This document shows, piece by piece, positions 14,614 through 22,429 of a stretch of DNA of 36,151 nt. The translations under genes were made by a program, and so were the position numbers. The DNA comes from Desulfomonilaceae bacterium. Its GTDB lineage: Bacteria > Desulfobacterota > Desulfomonilia > Desulfomonilales > Desulfomonilaceae. Location: the NCBI GenBank assembly GCA_031082285.1, contig JAVHLK010000050.1, positions 1 through 36,151 of the forward strand, in the 5' to 3' direction. A model generated the notes under the pieces. It had not been told where the DNA came from and made no database searches. It saw nothing but the letters and a program-made list of their open reading frames with translations. Numbering within the stretch: the first letter of the stretch is position 1; every line of letters begins with the position of its first letter.

Positions 14614-15312
14614 TCAACGAGGCAATCTTCTCAGGTTATACTTGAGGATGCACCAGAGAGCCCACAGACCGTCTTTCCAAGTAATCTTCTTCCCCTCGTC
14701 ATAGGTACGACCGTGATAAGGTATACCTATTTCGTAGACTCGGCATCCCAGCTTAGCGATCTTGGCGGTTATCTCGGGCTCGAAGCCGAACCGATCCTCT
14801 TCGATGGTGATCTGTTCCATGACCTCTCGTCGAAACACTTTGTAGCCTGTTTCCATGTCTGTGAGATTCAAATTGGTGAGAGCGTTGGACAAGAGAGTGA
14901 GAAACTTGTTGCCGACCGAGTGCCAGAAATAGAGTACCCGGTGCCCTTCACGCGTGAGAAATCGGGAACCATAGACAACGTCCGCCTTCCCGTCGGTTAT
15001 CGGTTTGACAAGCTTGGGATAGCAGGCAGGGTCGTACTCGAGATCCGCATCTTGTACTATGATAACATCGCCCGTCGATACCCGAATACCGGTTCGGAGC
15101 GCAGCACCCTTCCCGCAATTCCTCTGGTGATAGATCACGCGGTCCACGCTGCGTTCCAGTCCTTGCAGCAGGATTTCCCGGGTGCCGTCTGTAGAACAGT
15201 CGTCCACCACGATTATTTCTTTGGGATCCAAGGGAGATGCTTGGACTGACGCGATAACCTCCTCGATCAAATGGAGTTCGTTGTAACATGCAATAACAAC
15301 CGAGAATTTCAT
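14614..15312 (-). CDS. Family 2 glycosyltransferase (DPM1/polyprenyl-phosphate type)
   Basis: The soluble 232-residue product has the GT-A fold signatures of family 2: SVVIACYNELHLIEEVIASV at the N-terminus, IIVVDDCSTDGT near residue 40, the metal-binding DAD in VIIVQDADLEYDP near residue 90, and the acceptor-side ETGYKVFRREV. This spacing is typical of dolichol/undecaprenyl-phosphate mannosyl- or glucosyltransferases, which make the lipid-linked sugars used by GT-C enzymes, two of which are encoded close by. No C-terminal membrane helix is present. I choose the ATG at 15312 rather than 15336 because it follows the methyltransferase stop by one base (TAA-G-ATG), indicating translational coupling. 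The donor sugar cannot be told from sequence. Confidence 0.87.
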   Translation of the reverse strand: MKFSVVIACYNELHLIEEVIASVQASPLDPKEIIVVDDCSTDGTREILLQGLERSVDRVIYHQRNCGKGAALRTGIRVSTGDVIIVQDADLEYDPACYPKLVKPITDGKADVVYGSRFLTREGHRVLYFWHSVGNKFLTLLSNALTNLNLTDMETGYKVFRREVMEQITIEEDRFGFEPEITAKIAKLGCRVYEIGIPYHGRTYDEGKKITWKDGLWALWCILKYNLRRLPR

Positions 15313-15313
15313 C

Positions 15314-15931
15314 TTAACCTTTCCCTTTACCGGCAAACGCCCAGCAGTTCATGCCACACTCGAAATATCCGTACCGGATCGTTTCTCCGACAAAGCCTGC
15401 GTCTCTCTGAAGCTTTCCCAGCTGTGCCGGACTATAGGTCGCTTGGTGTTCGGCAATCTCCTGGGGACTCACAAGACGGAGGCAGGCCATGAAGCGCAAG
15501 AGTCTGTCGGTCCAAGGCGCCGGTGTGGTAACGATGAAGACGCCGCCTTTTTTCAGAACCCTGAGGATATCTCGCATTAGCGGGGGGACCCGAACCGGAG
15601 GGAGATGCTCCAGCACGGCCAGCATCGTCACTACGTCGCAGGATTCATCCGGCAGAGGAAGCGACGTTTCTGCGGACAAGTCGAGGTATTCGAGCTGCAC
15701 GTCGCGAGAATCGAAGCGATCGTCAGGGGTTCTGTGCAAGAGCCTATCGAGCCCGATCTTCTCCGAGAAATTGGTGCTGATTAGGAACAGTGGGAACGAG
15801 CCACACCCGAGGTCTACGATGCGACCCGACCTCAAGTGATTGGGAATCAACCGGTCGGCCCGATAGTATCTTCCTCTCGCTAGGAATCCTTCCAGCAGGC
15901 CCCAGTCTCTGGTCGCACGCGGTCCAGGCAT
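15314..15931 (-). CDS. Class I SAM-dependent methyltransferase
   Basis: The 205-residue product has motif I RIVDLGCGSFPLFLI (near residues 37-50), the acidic motif II around EYLDLSAETSLPLPDESCD, and post-motif EHLPP followed by LKKGGVFIVTTPAPWTD. These define the Rossmann-fold methyltransferase-11/25 class, cytoplasmic and SAM-dependent. It is the first gene of a two-gene minus-strand operon with the GT2 gene, whose start codon begins one base after this stop. The partnership suggests modification of a glycan or glycolipid, but the acceptor is unknown. The ATG at 15931 is accepted by default; no strong ribosome binding site is apparent. Confidence 0.85.
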   Translation of the reverse strand: MPGPRATRDWGLLEGFLARGRYYRADRLIPNHLRSGRIVDLGCGSFPLFLISTNFSEKIGLDRLLHRTPDDRFDSRDVQLEYLDLSAETSLPLPDESCDVVTMLAVLEHLPPVRVPPLMRDILRVLKKGGVFIVTTPAPWTDRLLRFMACLRLVSPQEIAEHQATYSPAQLGKLQRDAGFVGETIRYGYFECGMNCWAFAGKGKG

Positions 15932-16338
15932 CGATCTCCAAGGTCAAGGGTTTGAAATTTGATTCGAGGCAAGCCGGGGTATATCAGAGTACCAGCTGCT
16001 TCCTTTTCGTTCCACGGTCAAGAAAGCACTGCCTTCACGTCTTCTGTTCAGCGTAAACCAACAAAGTTGGTGCACGCGCTTATCATCCGCCGGCAAGTGC
16101 TCTTCCGTCGCCGCATCAAGTGGTGAGGAATGCAGAGAAGACGCGCATGCGCCTTTCCTTCCCATCATTGAACGCTACACCGATCCTCGTGTCGCGTCAA
16201 TACGTGTGCGTTGCCGCGGAATCCACGGTCTGCGTTGAGGAGATCCGCGTGGGCATCCTCCGCAGTTTGACGCACGTGTCGGTGAGCTCATCCGAGGACT
16301 TCTCCTTCATGAATACGACATCTCGTCCGCGGCTCCCA
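15932..16338. other. Gap upstream of the methyltransferase
   Basis: These 407 bp contain no credible gene on either strand. A hairpin, ACCAAC-AAA-GTTGGT (16057-16071), extended by GCGT/ACGC flanks to 16051-16077, is the only structure seen. It has no T-run on either side. It lies downstream of the QPRTase-like gene and upstream of the methyltransferase, both on the minus strand. Confidence 0.45.
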
Positions 16339-17151
16339 TCAGGGCGAGTCAATCACGTCGAACGTCATCGGTACACATGGTGCGTCCAGAATTGCGTATC
16401 CCACGTCCACCACGTCCACGTCCCTATTGTGAAGCCCGATCAGATCGTCAAGCGAGACGTTTCCGGCAAAAGCCACCCTGACCCCGGATCGTAGTCCTTT
16501 CTCCCTCAGGGCCTTGGAAACGGCAGCGAGGTCGTCGAGCCGTCCCGTGTCGACCATCACGACCGCCGCGCCGGTGAGCGCCGCTTCAACGGCCTCTTCC
16601 CCGATCGGCCCGGTCTCACCGCGAATCTGGATTGCCGCGTTCCGTTCAAGCGGAGCCGCGGCCAGCAGCGTACGCGCGATTCCCCCCAGGATCCGTACGT
16701 AGTTCTTGTCCAGGTAGACGAAGGGCCCGTCCAGGATTCGAATCCCGATACCACCGTCCTGGGCCGCCTTCCTGACAATATGCTTGATCTCGGTGGGCAT
16801 CTTCTTGAATCCGCCCGAAACCACCCGGAAATGAGAGCCCGCGGTTTCACGTGCTCGACGCGCCGCGGTGGCAATTCCCGACGATTTGGAAAGCGTCCCT
16901 ATGATGACGTCTTCTGCACGGGCGATCGCACAGGGATTTCCTCTCAGCTCGACGACTCGAGAGCCCGCGTCCAGACGGTCTCCGTCGCGCAGGGTGGAAG
17001 AGACCTTCAAACCCAGGTCCGTGCCGGTTTCCGCGGCGCGTTCCAACCCGCTGACCACACCGGCGGCCTCGGCCCTGATCACTGCCGTTATGTCTCTGTG
17101 CAAGTGGCCCCGGAATATGGTTTCCCTGATGTCCGGTGAACTCGATTTCAT
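16339..17151 (-). CDS. QPRTase-fold protein, divergent NadC/ModD paralogue
   Basis: The 270-residue product (ATG at 17151, with AAAGGA at optimal distance; an ORF start at 17190 is less likely) follows the quinolinate phosphoribosyltransferase layout. It has HRDITAVIRAEAAGVVSG, DGDRLDAGSRVVELRGNP and the helix TLSKSSGIATAARRA, then a barrel ending with FAGNVSLDDLIGLHNRDVDV and VDVGYAI. NadC uses quinolinate and PRPP to make nicotinate mononucleotide. Several catalytic positions differ: the T-R-K-T loop reads SGGFKKMP, the HR pair reads IR, the 'K-x-N-H' region reads YLDKNYVRILGG, and EASGG is replaced by FAGN. It is therefore probably not a standard NadC, and may act on another substrate, as ModD paralogues do. 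It stands alone with gaps on both sides. Confidence 0.7.
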   Translation of the reverse strand: MKSSSPDIRETIFRGHLHRDITAVIRAEAAGVVSGLERAAETGTDLGLKVSSTLRDGDRLDAGSRVVELRGNPCAIARAEDVIIGTLSKSSGIATAARRARETAGSHFRVVSGGFKKMPTEIKHIVRKAAQDGGIGIRILDGPFVYLDKNYVRILGGIARTLLAAAPLERNAAIQIRGETGPIGEEAVEAALTGAAVVMVDTGRLDDLAAVSKALREKGLRSGVRVAFAGNVSLDDLIGLHNRDVDVVDVGYAILDAPCVPMTFDVIDSP

Positions 17152-17518
17152 CATTCTTCCTTTGGATCCGTTGGCGGCAGCAAGAAGCATGAGGACGAAC
17201 CCGGCCGCGTCGCGGTCGGAACCGCGAAAGCTCCGGCCGTCTTCAGCCTCGCACCGATCTGCCGGCGAGCTATGGAACAGGATAATGAGGCGCGACGAAA
17301 AGCCAACAGCGGCCGTAAAGAGGTGATTCGGTCCTTCCCCTCTTGTGGGCGCTCCTGGTGTCTCAAGAATGGAATCTCGACGTACGGCAATGATTATGGA
17401 TCGCGGTATGGAACTCTGTCAAGCGTCTTCACGTCGTCTGAGGTTCCACGGCTTTCAGTGACGTACTTGGTTCGACGGCGGCTCGCAACGGAATGCAGAA
17501 AAAAAAGACCGTTTGTTC

Positions 17519-17547
17519 TTGACAAAGGACTTGTGTGGGGATATCCT
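17519..17547 (+). promoter_or_regulatory. Strong sigma70-type promoter for the TetR gene
   Basis: TTGACA (17519-17524, perfect) and TATCCT (17542-17547) are separated by exactly 17 bp and lie 52 bp before the TetR ATG at 17600. The inverted repeat GGACTT (17527-17532) with AAGTCC (17553-17558) brackets the -10 box and could be an autoregulatory operator. This is the best promoter match in the window. Confidence 0.7.
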
Positions 17548-17573
17548 AAAAAAAGTCCGGCTGGCCGGTTTTT
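17544..17573 (+). terminator. Terminator-like A-run, hairpin, T-run in the TetR leader
   Basis: CCGG-CTGG-CCGG (17557-17568) is preceded by seven A residues and followed by TTTTT. It begins about where transcription from the promoter at 17519-17547 would start. The stem is short, so it may be an operator half-site or a weak terminator for transcripts coming from either side rather than a real attenuator. Confidence 0.35.
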
Positions 17574-17599
17574 GTTTCCGAAACCAAGGCAGACCCTAA

Positions 17600-18292
17600 A
17601 TGGCAAAAAATCCCAAAAAATCAAGCCAAAAAGAACTCGATAAGAAGTGCGCAATAGGAAGGGCCGCCGTCCGCCTCTTCGGCGAAATGGGATACCTGGA
17701 GACAACGCTCAAGGATATCTCAGATGCCGCGCAATTGAGCAAGGGAGGCATCTACCATTATTTCTCCAACAAACACGAGATCCTCTATTTTGTTCTCGAC
17801 AATTATATGGATCGCCTCCTGGAAGGGCTGCTCGAAGAATTGGAGAGGATTCCCGAAAACGATGCGAAGATTGAGTTCGTCATATTCAGGCACCTAAGGT
17901 TCTTTGCAAAGAAACCCGCTGAGGCGAAGGCTCTGCTCATTGATTCGCGCAACCTCCCTTCAGAGTATTTCAAGATTATCGCGGAAAAAGAAAAGGCATA
18001 TGCGCACATTTTTTCGACCGTCCTTTGGGACTATCTGGGCGGCTCCATGCCCATCGATCGAATAAAGGCCATCAGCTATACCATGTTTGGGATGTGCAAC
18101 GCCATCATGTATTGGTATGACCCTGACGGGTTGGTCACGATCGAAGAACTGTCACGCATTTGCTACGACATATTCACCAAAGGAGTGCGTTCCTACAGGC
18201 AGACGTCTCCCGACATCGGGCTCGGCACGAATGGAGGAATCTCGGCTTCAGCACGAACAAGAACCGACCCGACTTGTCGAGGAGGGCTGTGA
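17600..18292 (+). CDS. TetR/AcrR family transcriptional regulator
   Basis: The 230-residue product has an N-terminal helix-turn-helix of TetR type at about residues 18-65: AVRLFGEMGYLETTLKDIS, then SKGGIYHYFSNKHEIL. The C-terminal helical domain is the ligand-sensing and dimerisation part, with a TetR_C-like stretch around FRHLRFFAKKP and SRICYDIFTKGVRSY. Regulators of this type usually bind an acyl-CoA, an acid or a drug and repress nearby genes. The dehydrogenase operon begins about 900 bp downstream on the same strand. Whether this regulator controls that operon is inference. The last ~25 residues (from TSPDIGLG) look disordered. The ATG has only a weak AAGG eleven bases upstream. The promoter region is noted separately. 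Confidence 0.88.
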   Translation: MAKNPKKSSQKELDKKCAIGRAAVRLFGEMGYLETTLKDISDAAQLSKGGIYHYFSNKHEILYFVLDNYMDRLLEGLLEELERIPENDAKIEFVIFRHLRFFAKKPAEAKALLIDSRNLPSEYFKIIAEKEKAYAHIFSTVLWDYLGGSMPIDRIKAISYTMFGMCNAIMYWYDPDGLVTIEELSRICYDIFTKGVRSYRQTSPDIGLGTNGGISASARTRTDPTCRGGL

Positions 18293-19206
18293 GTGAATCT
18301 CGAGCACATGTAACCGATTGGAACAGGAAGACGTGGAATAGACGAGTTCATGACGACCGACGTAAACACGCGTCGTTATGCAAAGGAGTACTGGCCTCAC
18401 GCTGATGTGTCGCCGACATGGAAGCCCCCGGGGCGGAACAAAGCATGCCGCACGAGCGTGCGCTCAGTGATGACCGATGCGGGAAGATCAATCGGAATGG
18501 GGGCGCAGCAGCGAAGATACGATCGACTCGTAGGACTGGTTGGTTGTACGGACTTCGAGATCTCGAAGTGCCGTCAAATTTCTCCGGACCGCCCCCCGAC
18601 GGCCCGGGGCCTCCGATATGCCGATGGATGCCGACTGCGCAGAGTCTAAGTGCGGGTCGGCTTGCTTAAGGAAGCAGAGAACGCTCTCAACAGACAAGAT
18701 TACGATGCACCAGCTCGCTTGATATACCGGATGTGATCCGCGTATCGGCGTACGAGAGGTACCTCGGCGTCAACAGGCTGGTATGGGCGCCGGAGCGCTG
18801 CAAAAAAGGGTTCCGGCGACAGGCGGTGTCGTGCGCCCGTGGTGAGGCACCCCGTTCCACCACATTTGGCGCACCATGGTGAGCATCCTTCACCAGGTTG
18901 GATGCCTTCGGGTCTTGTGATGTCAAGAGAACGACGGATTGGATTCACGTCCCATGAGTACCGGCTCAAGGGACGGCGGGTCATTGCGAGCGCCCTCTGT
19001 TTATCACGCTCCGGTGCCTCATTTAAGACTCTTGTGAAATAGCCGCAAGACTTGCGTGCTCGTCGCGAGCATGCTTACGACATAGAGCAGCAGACGATAT
19101 GTGTGACGTCTTGCTGCTACGCAAACGGCATGATCGGTTATTTCGCGGGTCGCTCTCCGCAGCGATTCAAATGTCGGGAATTGTCTTCTCGTAAGGGGAT
19201 CCGAGT
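18293..19206. other. 914-bp gap with hairpins, including a leader hairpin before the dehydrogenase operon
   Basis: No convincing gene is seen; short ORFs on both strands (for example 18700-18984 on the minus strand, with a GCSPWCAKCGGTGC segment) match nothing I recognise. Palindromic features are CGCACG-AG-CGTGCG (18449-18462), a perfect 16-bp palindrome CTTCGAGATCTCGAAG (18553-18568) inside ACGG/CCGT flanks, a 9-bp stem at 19054-19074 (TGCTCG-TCG-CGAGCA core), and a larger hairpin at 19086-19118. The last, AGCAGCAGACG against CGTCTTGCTGCT with a 10-nt loop, lies 89 bp before the E1 alpha start. No clear consensus promoter was found for the operon. Confidence 0.5.
19086..19118 (+). promoter_or_regulatory. 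Leader hairpin before the dehydrogenase operon
   Basis: AGCAGCAGACG (19086-19096) pairs with CGTC-T-TGCTGCT (19107-19118) across a 10-nt loop, leaving one bulged T. It lies between the probable start of transcription and the E1 alpha ribosome binding site (AAGGGG, 19191-19196). A regulatory or protective role is possible; no T-run follows. Confidence 0.4.
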
Positions 19207-20163
19207 ATGGTCAACAAAGAGGAACTTTTGAGATTGCTTTACCTGATGGTAAAGGTCAGGCGGGTAGAGGAATGTCTCGTCGACATATTCTCTCAGGGTA
19301 AAATTCCGGGGTTCATCCACGTAGGGATCGGACAGGAGGCGGTATCGGCCGGCGTTTGCTCGTGCCTGAGGGAACGCGACGTGGTCTTCACCACTCATCG
19401 AGGCCATGGACAGGCTTTGGCCAAAGGAATCGATCTGAATCGATTCATGGCGGAAATCTACGGTCGAAGGGACGGCTTCTGTAAGGGAAAAGCCGGATCC
19501 ATGCACATCGCGTCCAGAGAAGCCGGCGTCGCCGGATCGAATGGGATCGTCGGCGGCGGACTTCCGATAGCCGTTGGGAACGCTTTCGCCGCCCAGTACA
19601 GAAACGAGGACAGAGTCACGGTGTGTTTCTTTGGAGACGGTGCTTCCAATGAGGGTACGTTTCATGAATCGTTGAACCTGGCCGCGTTATGGAATCTTCC
19701 CGTTGTGTTCTGTTGCGAAAACAACGGTTGGGCTCAATTCACGCCGCAAAAAGTCTATATGAAGTTGCAAAACATCAGCAAAAGGGCCGAATCGTACGGA
19801 ATGATCGGTGTAACCGTTGACGGCGACGACGTATTGATGGTGCGGGAAGAAGCGGAGAAAGCGGTCGAGCGGGCAATAAGGGGTATGGGGCCTACTCTGT
19901 TGGAATGCAAAACTCATCGCTGGTTAGGGCATTACGTGGGAGACCCTCAGAAATACAGGACTACCGAAGAAGTCGAAGAAGTCCGGAAGTTTGATCCGAT
20001 AATCAGGTTTCAGAAGTACTTGCTCGAAAACAAGCATGTTGACCGTCAGTACTTGGATGGGCTGGAAGCGGGGATCAAGATGGAGATTGAGGAAGCTCTC
20101 GCATTTGCCGAAAACAGCCCGATTGCCCCCGCGGAAGAACTGTTCACGGACGTCTATGCCTGA
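19207..20163 (+). CDS. 2-oxoacid dehydrogenase E1 alpha subunit (acetoin/pyruvate type)
   Basis: The 318-residue product is the alpha chain of the thiamine-diphosphate E1 component that decarboxylates a 2-oxo acid or cleaves acetoin and passes the acyl group to lipoyl-E2. Visible motifs are FIHVGIGQEAVSAGV, THRGHGQALAKG, GKAGSMHI and the TPP-Mg site GDGASNEGTFHESLNLAALW through ENN (about residues 140-176). The GDG...NN spacing of ~28-30 is canonical. At this length it resembles AcoA and short PdhA proteins. It starts the four-gene operon with E1 beta, E2 and E3. Substrate (pyruvate, acetoin or a branched-chain 2-oxo acid) cannot be settled from sequence alone. The ATG has AAGGGGAT about nine bases upstream. 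Confidence 0.93.
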   Translation: MVNKEELLRLLYLMVKVRRVEECLVDIFSQGKIPGFIHVGIGQEAVSAGVCSCLRERDVVFTTHRGHGQALAKGIDLNRFMAEIYGRRDGFCKGKAGSMHIASREAGVAGSNGIVGGGLPIAVGNAFAAQYRNEDRVTVCFFGDGASNEGTFHESLNLAALWNLPVVFCCENNGWAQFTPQKVYMKLQNISKRAESYGMIGVTVDGDDVLMVREEAEKAVERAIRGMGPTLLECKTHRWLGHYVGDPQKYRTTEEVEEVRKFDPIIRFQKYLLENKHVDRQYLDGLEAGIKMEIEEALAFAENSPIAPAEELFTDVYA

Positions 20164-20186
20164 GAGTCGAACCGGAGAAGCGTAAC

Positions 20187-21158
20187 ATGAGAGAGACACG
20201 ATATATCAGAGCAATCGCAGAAGCCCTTCATGAGGAAATGGCGAGAGATGAGGACGTCTTCGTCGTCGGCGAGGACGTAGGCGGACCCGGGGGCGCGTTC
20301 AGCGCCACCAAGGGTCTGATGGAAGCTTATGGCGAACGGCGGGTCAGGGACACGCCGATCAGCGAATCAGCCATTATAGGACTTGCGATCGGCGCGGCGG
20401 CCGAGGGTCTGAGACCTGTGGCGGAGGTCATGTTTGCAGATTTCTTGACTGTTTGCATGGATCAGTTGGTGAATCAAATGGCCAAGACTCGGTACATGTT
20501 CGGAGGCATGTACACGTTGCCCGTGGTAGTGCGTGCTCCGGGAGGTGCAGGCCTCAATGCGGGGCCTCAGCATTCACAAAGTCTGGAAGCCTGGTTCGCA
20601 CACGTTCCGGGACTGAAGGTTGTATCGCCGGCGACCCCGTACGATGCAAAGGGCCTGCTCAAGAGTTCCATCAGAGATGACAATCCCGTAATTTTCCTCG
20701 AACACAAGGCACTCTACGGATCGAAGGGCGAGATACCCGATGAAGAGTATCTTGTTCCCTTGGGAAAAGCCGATGTGAAACGGATCGGCAAAGACGTAAC
20801 CGTGGTCGCAGCCTCCCGCATGGTGCATGAAGCGTTGGACGCGGCAAAGGACCTGTCGAAGGACGGCATCGAGGCGGAGGTGATCGATCTGAGGACCATT
20901 ACCCCATTGGACAGGGAGACCATCTTCACCTCGGTTGAAAAGACATCCAGACTGGTGGTGGCGCATGAGGCGGTGAAAGCATTCGGGATCGGAGCTGAAA
21001 TCTCCGCGATGGTTACCGAAGAAATGCTCGATCATTTGGATGCGCCGGTCCTGCGAGTGGGGGCCCCATTCGTACCGGTCCCGTTCAACCTGGAGAGATA
21101 CTATCTCCCAAATGCTCGGGATATCGCGGCCGCGGTAAGAAGAGTCATGGAGTATTGA
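20187..21158 (+). CDS. 2-oxoacid dehydrogenase E1 beta subunit (acetoin/pyruvate type)
   Basis: The 323-residue product is the beta chain of the same E1 heterotetramer. It has the transketolase pyrimidine-binding domain, with VVGEDVGGPGGAF, RVRDTPISESAIIGLAIGAA and EVMFADFLTVCMDQLVNQ, and the C-terminal domain, with EAEVIDLRTITPLDRETI and the VVAHEAVKAFGIGAEISA stretch. The GAGLNAGPQHSQSLEAWFAH segment matches the family's active-site loop, whose His takes part in reductive acylation of E2. It lies 23 bp after E1 alpha. Its length is normal. The next gene, E2, starts 78 bp later. Nothing in the sequence indicates a broken or unusual subunit. Confidence 0.94.
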   Translation: MRETRYIRAIAEALHEEMARDEDVFVVGEDVGGPGGAFSATKGLMEAYGERRVRDTPISESAIIGLAIGAAAEGLRPVAEVMFADFLTVCMDQLVNQMAKTRYMFGGMYTLPVVVRAPGGAGLNAGPQHSQSLEAWFAHVPGLKVVSPATPYDAKGLLKSSIRDDNPVIFLEHKALYGSKGEIPDEEYLVPLGKADVKRIGKDVTVVAASRMVHEALDAAKDLSKDGIEAEVIDLRTITPLDRETIFTSVEKTSRLVVAHEAVKAFGIGAEISAMVTEEMLDHLDAPVLRVGAPFVPVPFNLERYYLPNARDIAAAVRRVMEY

Positions 21159-21236
21159 AACGCGTCTGTTCCGTCTGCAGGCAACTGAAGAATCCAGAGT
21201 CGAGCAGCGACCTCCTGCGTGTAAGGGAAGGTGATC

Positions 21237-22418
21237 ATGGCAATCGAAGTCATTATGCCGAAAGTGGGCCTTACAATGACTGAAGGCACGATTCGAGAAT
21301 GGAAGAAGCAAGAAGGCGATTGGGTTGAAAAGGGAGAAATTCTCTTTGTGTTTGAAACCGAGAAGGTCACCATCGACGTAGAGGCTCCGGAGTCGGGATT
21401 TCTTGCCAAGATCCTCGCACGGGAAGATGAGGTCGTCCCGGTCGGGCAGCCGGTCGGTTTGCTTGTGAAGGAGAAGGGGGAACAGGTTGATGTAACCGGG
21501 GAGATGCCGGAGGCGCCGCCTCGGAGTGAGGAACAAGGGGCTGCAAACCACGGCATGGAGGCAACGGGGGGAATCAAGGCCACCCCAATGGCCAGGAAAA
21601 TTGCAAAGGTGCGTGGAATCGACTTGCGACGGGTCTCCGGATCGGGACCCGGAGGGCGAATACGGGCGAGTGACGTGGAGGCGCAGCTTGAAGCGTCTGC
21701 CGACGAGCCCGTGCCGAGCCGCGCGGCCGAGGGAAGACTGGTTAAGTTGTCCGGAATGAGAAGCATCATTGCTCGAAAAATGTTGGCGAGCAAGACGGAA
21801 ACTGCACAGACATACATGACGATCTCCGTCGACGCGGCAAGGATCGTGGAAGCAAGGGACAGATTGGCTCCCATCGTGGGAGAGACTGCAGGGGTTCATC
21901 TTACGATAACCGATCTCCTTATGAAGATAGCCGCGTCGGCCATCTCGCGTCATCCCATAATCAATACGAAATGGACCGAGGAAGGAATACTATGGTTGGA
22001 CGCCGTCCACATGGGGATGGCAATGGCTCTGGAGGAGGGGCTTATCGTTCCGGTGATTTGGGATATTGTCGGAAAGTCGCTTTCCGAGACGGCAAAGAGC
22101 AGGGCTGAAATCGTCGCAAAGGGAAAGGCGGGAATGCTGACGCCCGACGATATGAAGGGCAGTACCTTTACCCTTTCTTCGTTGGGCATGTTTGGCGTGG
22201 AGGAATTCACCGCCAACATAAATCAACCTGAAAGCGCCATCCTCGCCGTCGGCACCATTATGGATACCCCTGTGGCGGTGAACAAGCAAGTAGTGATCAG
22301 ACCGGTCATGAAATTGACATTGAGCTACGACCATAGAGTGATTGACGGCGCGAAGGCGGCTCAATTCATGAAGACGCTCAGGGAATTCATGGAAGAGCCG
22401 ATCCTCATTCTCTCGTGA
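21237..22418 (+). CDS. Dihydrolipoamide acyltransferase E2 of the 2-oxoacid dehydrogenase complex
   Basis: The 393-residue E2 takes the acyl group from E1 on a swinging lipoyl arm and transfers it to CoA. It has one N-terminal lipoyl domain (residues 1-80) with FETEKVTIDVEAPESG, in which K43 is the lipoylation site; the usual D before this lysine is Glu. A Gly/Glu-rich linker is followed by a peripheral subunit-binding domain (ATPMARKIAKVRGIDLRRVS..GGRIRASDV, about 114-145). The catalytic domain ends in DHRVIDG, giving active-site His366 and Asp370. I start at the ATG at 21237, two codons inside the ORF, because GAAGG precedes it. The 393-residue single-lipoyl layout fits E2 of acetoin or pyruvate complexes. 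The E3 gene follows with overlap or near contact. Confidence 0.94.
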   Translation: MAIEVIMPKVGLTMTEGTIREWKKQEGDWVEKGEILFVFETEKVTIDVEAPESGFLAKILAREDEVVPVGQPVGLLVKEKGEQVDVTGEMPEAPPRSEEQGAANHGMEATGGIKATPMARKIAKVRGIDLRRVSGSGPGGRIRASDVEAQLEASADEPVPSRAAEGRLVKLSGMRSIIARKMLASKTETAQTYMTISVDAARIVEARDRLAPIVGETAGVHLTITDLLMKIAASAISRHPIINTKWTEEGILWLDAVHMGMAMALEEGLIVPVIWDIVGKSLSETAKSRAEIVAKGKAGMLTPDDMKGSTFTLSSLGMFGVEEFTANINQPESAILAVGTIMDTPVAVNKQVVIRPVMKLTLSYDHRVIDGAKAAQFMKTLREFMEEPILILS

Positions 22419-22429
22419 AGGGGCCGGAC

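Noticed and set aside
18700-18984. 94-codon minus-strand ORF with GCSPWCAKCGGTGC
   Set aside because: It could be a zinc-ribbon remnant, but no family fits, other frames are similarly open, and no ribosome binding site is seen. Left as unsupported.
20574-21953. 459-codon minus-strand ORF opposite the E1 beta and E2 genes
   Set aside because: It is an antisense shadow: both plus-strand genes have complete catalytic motifs, and the antisense product has no recognisable domain.
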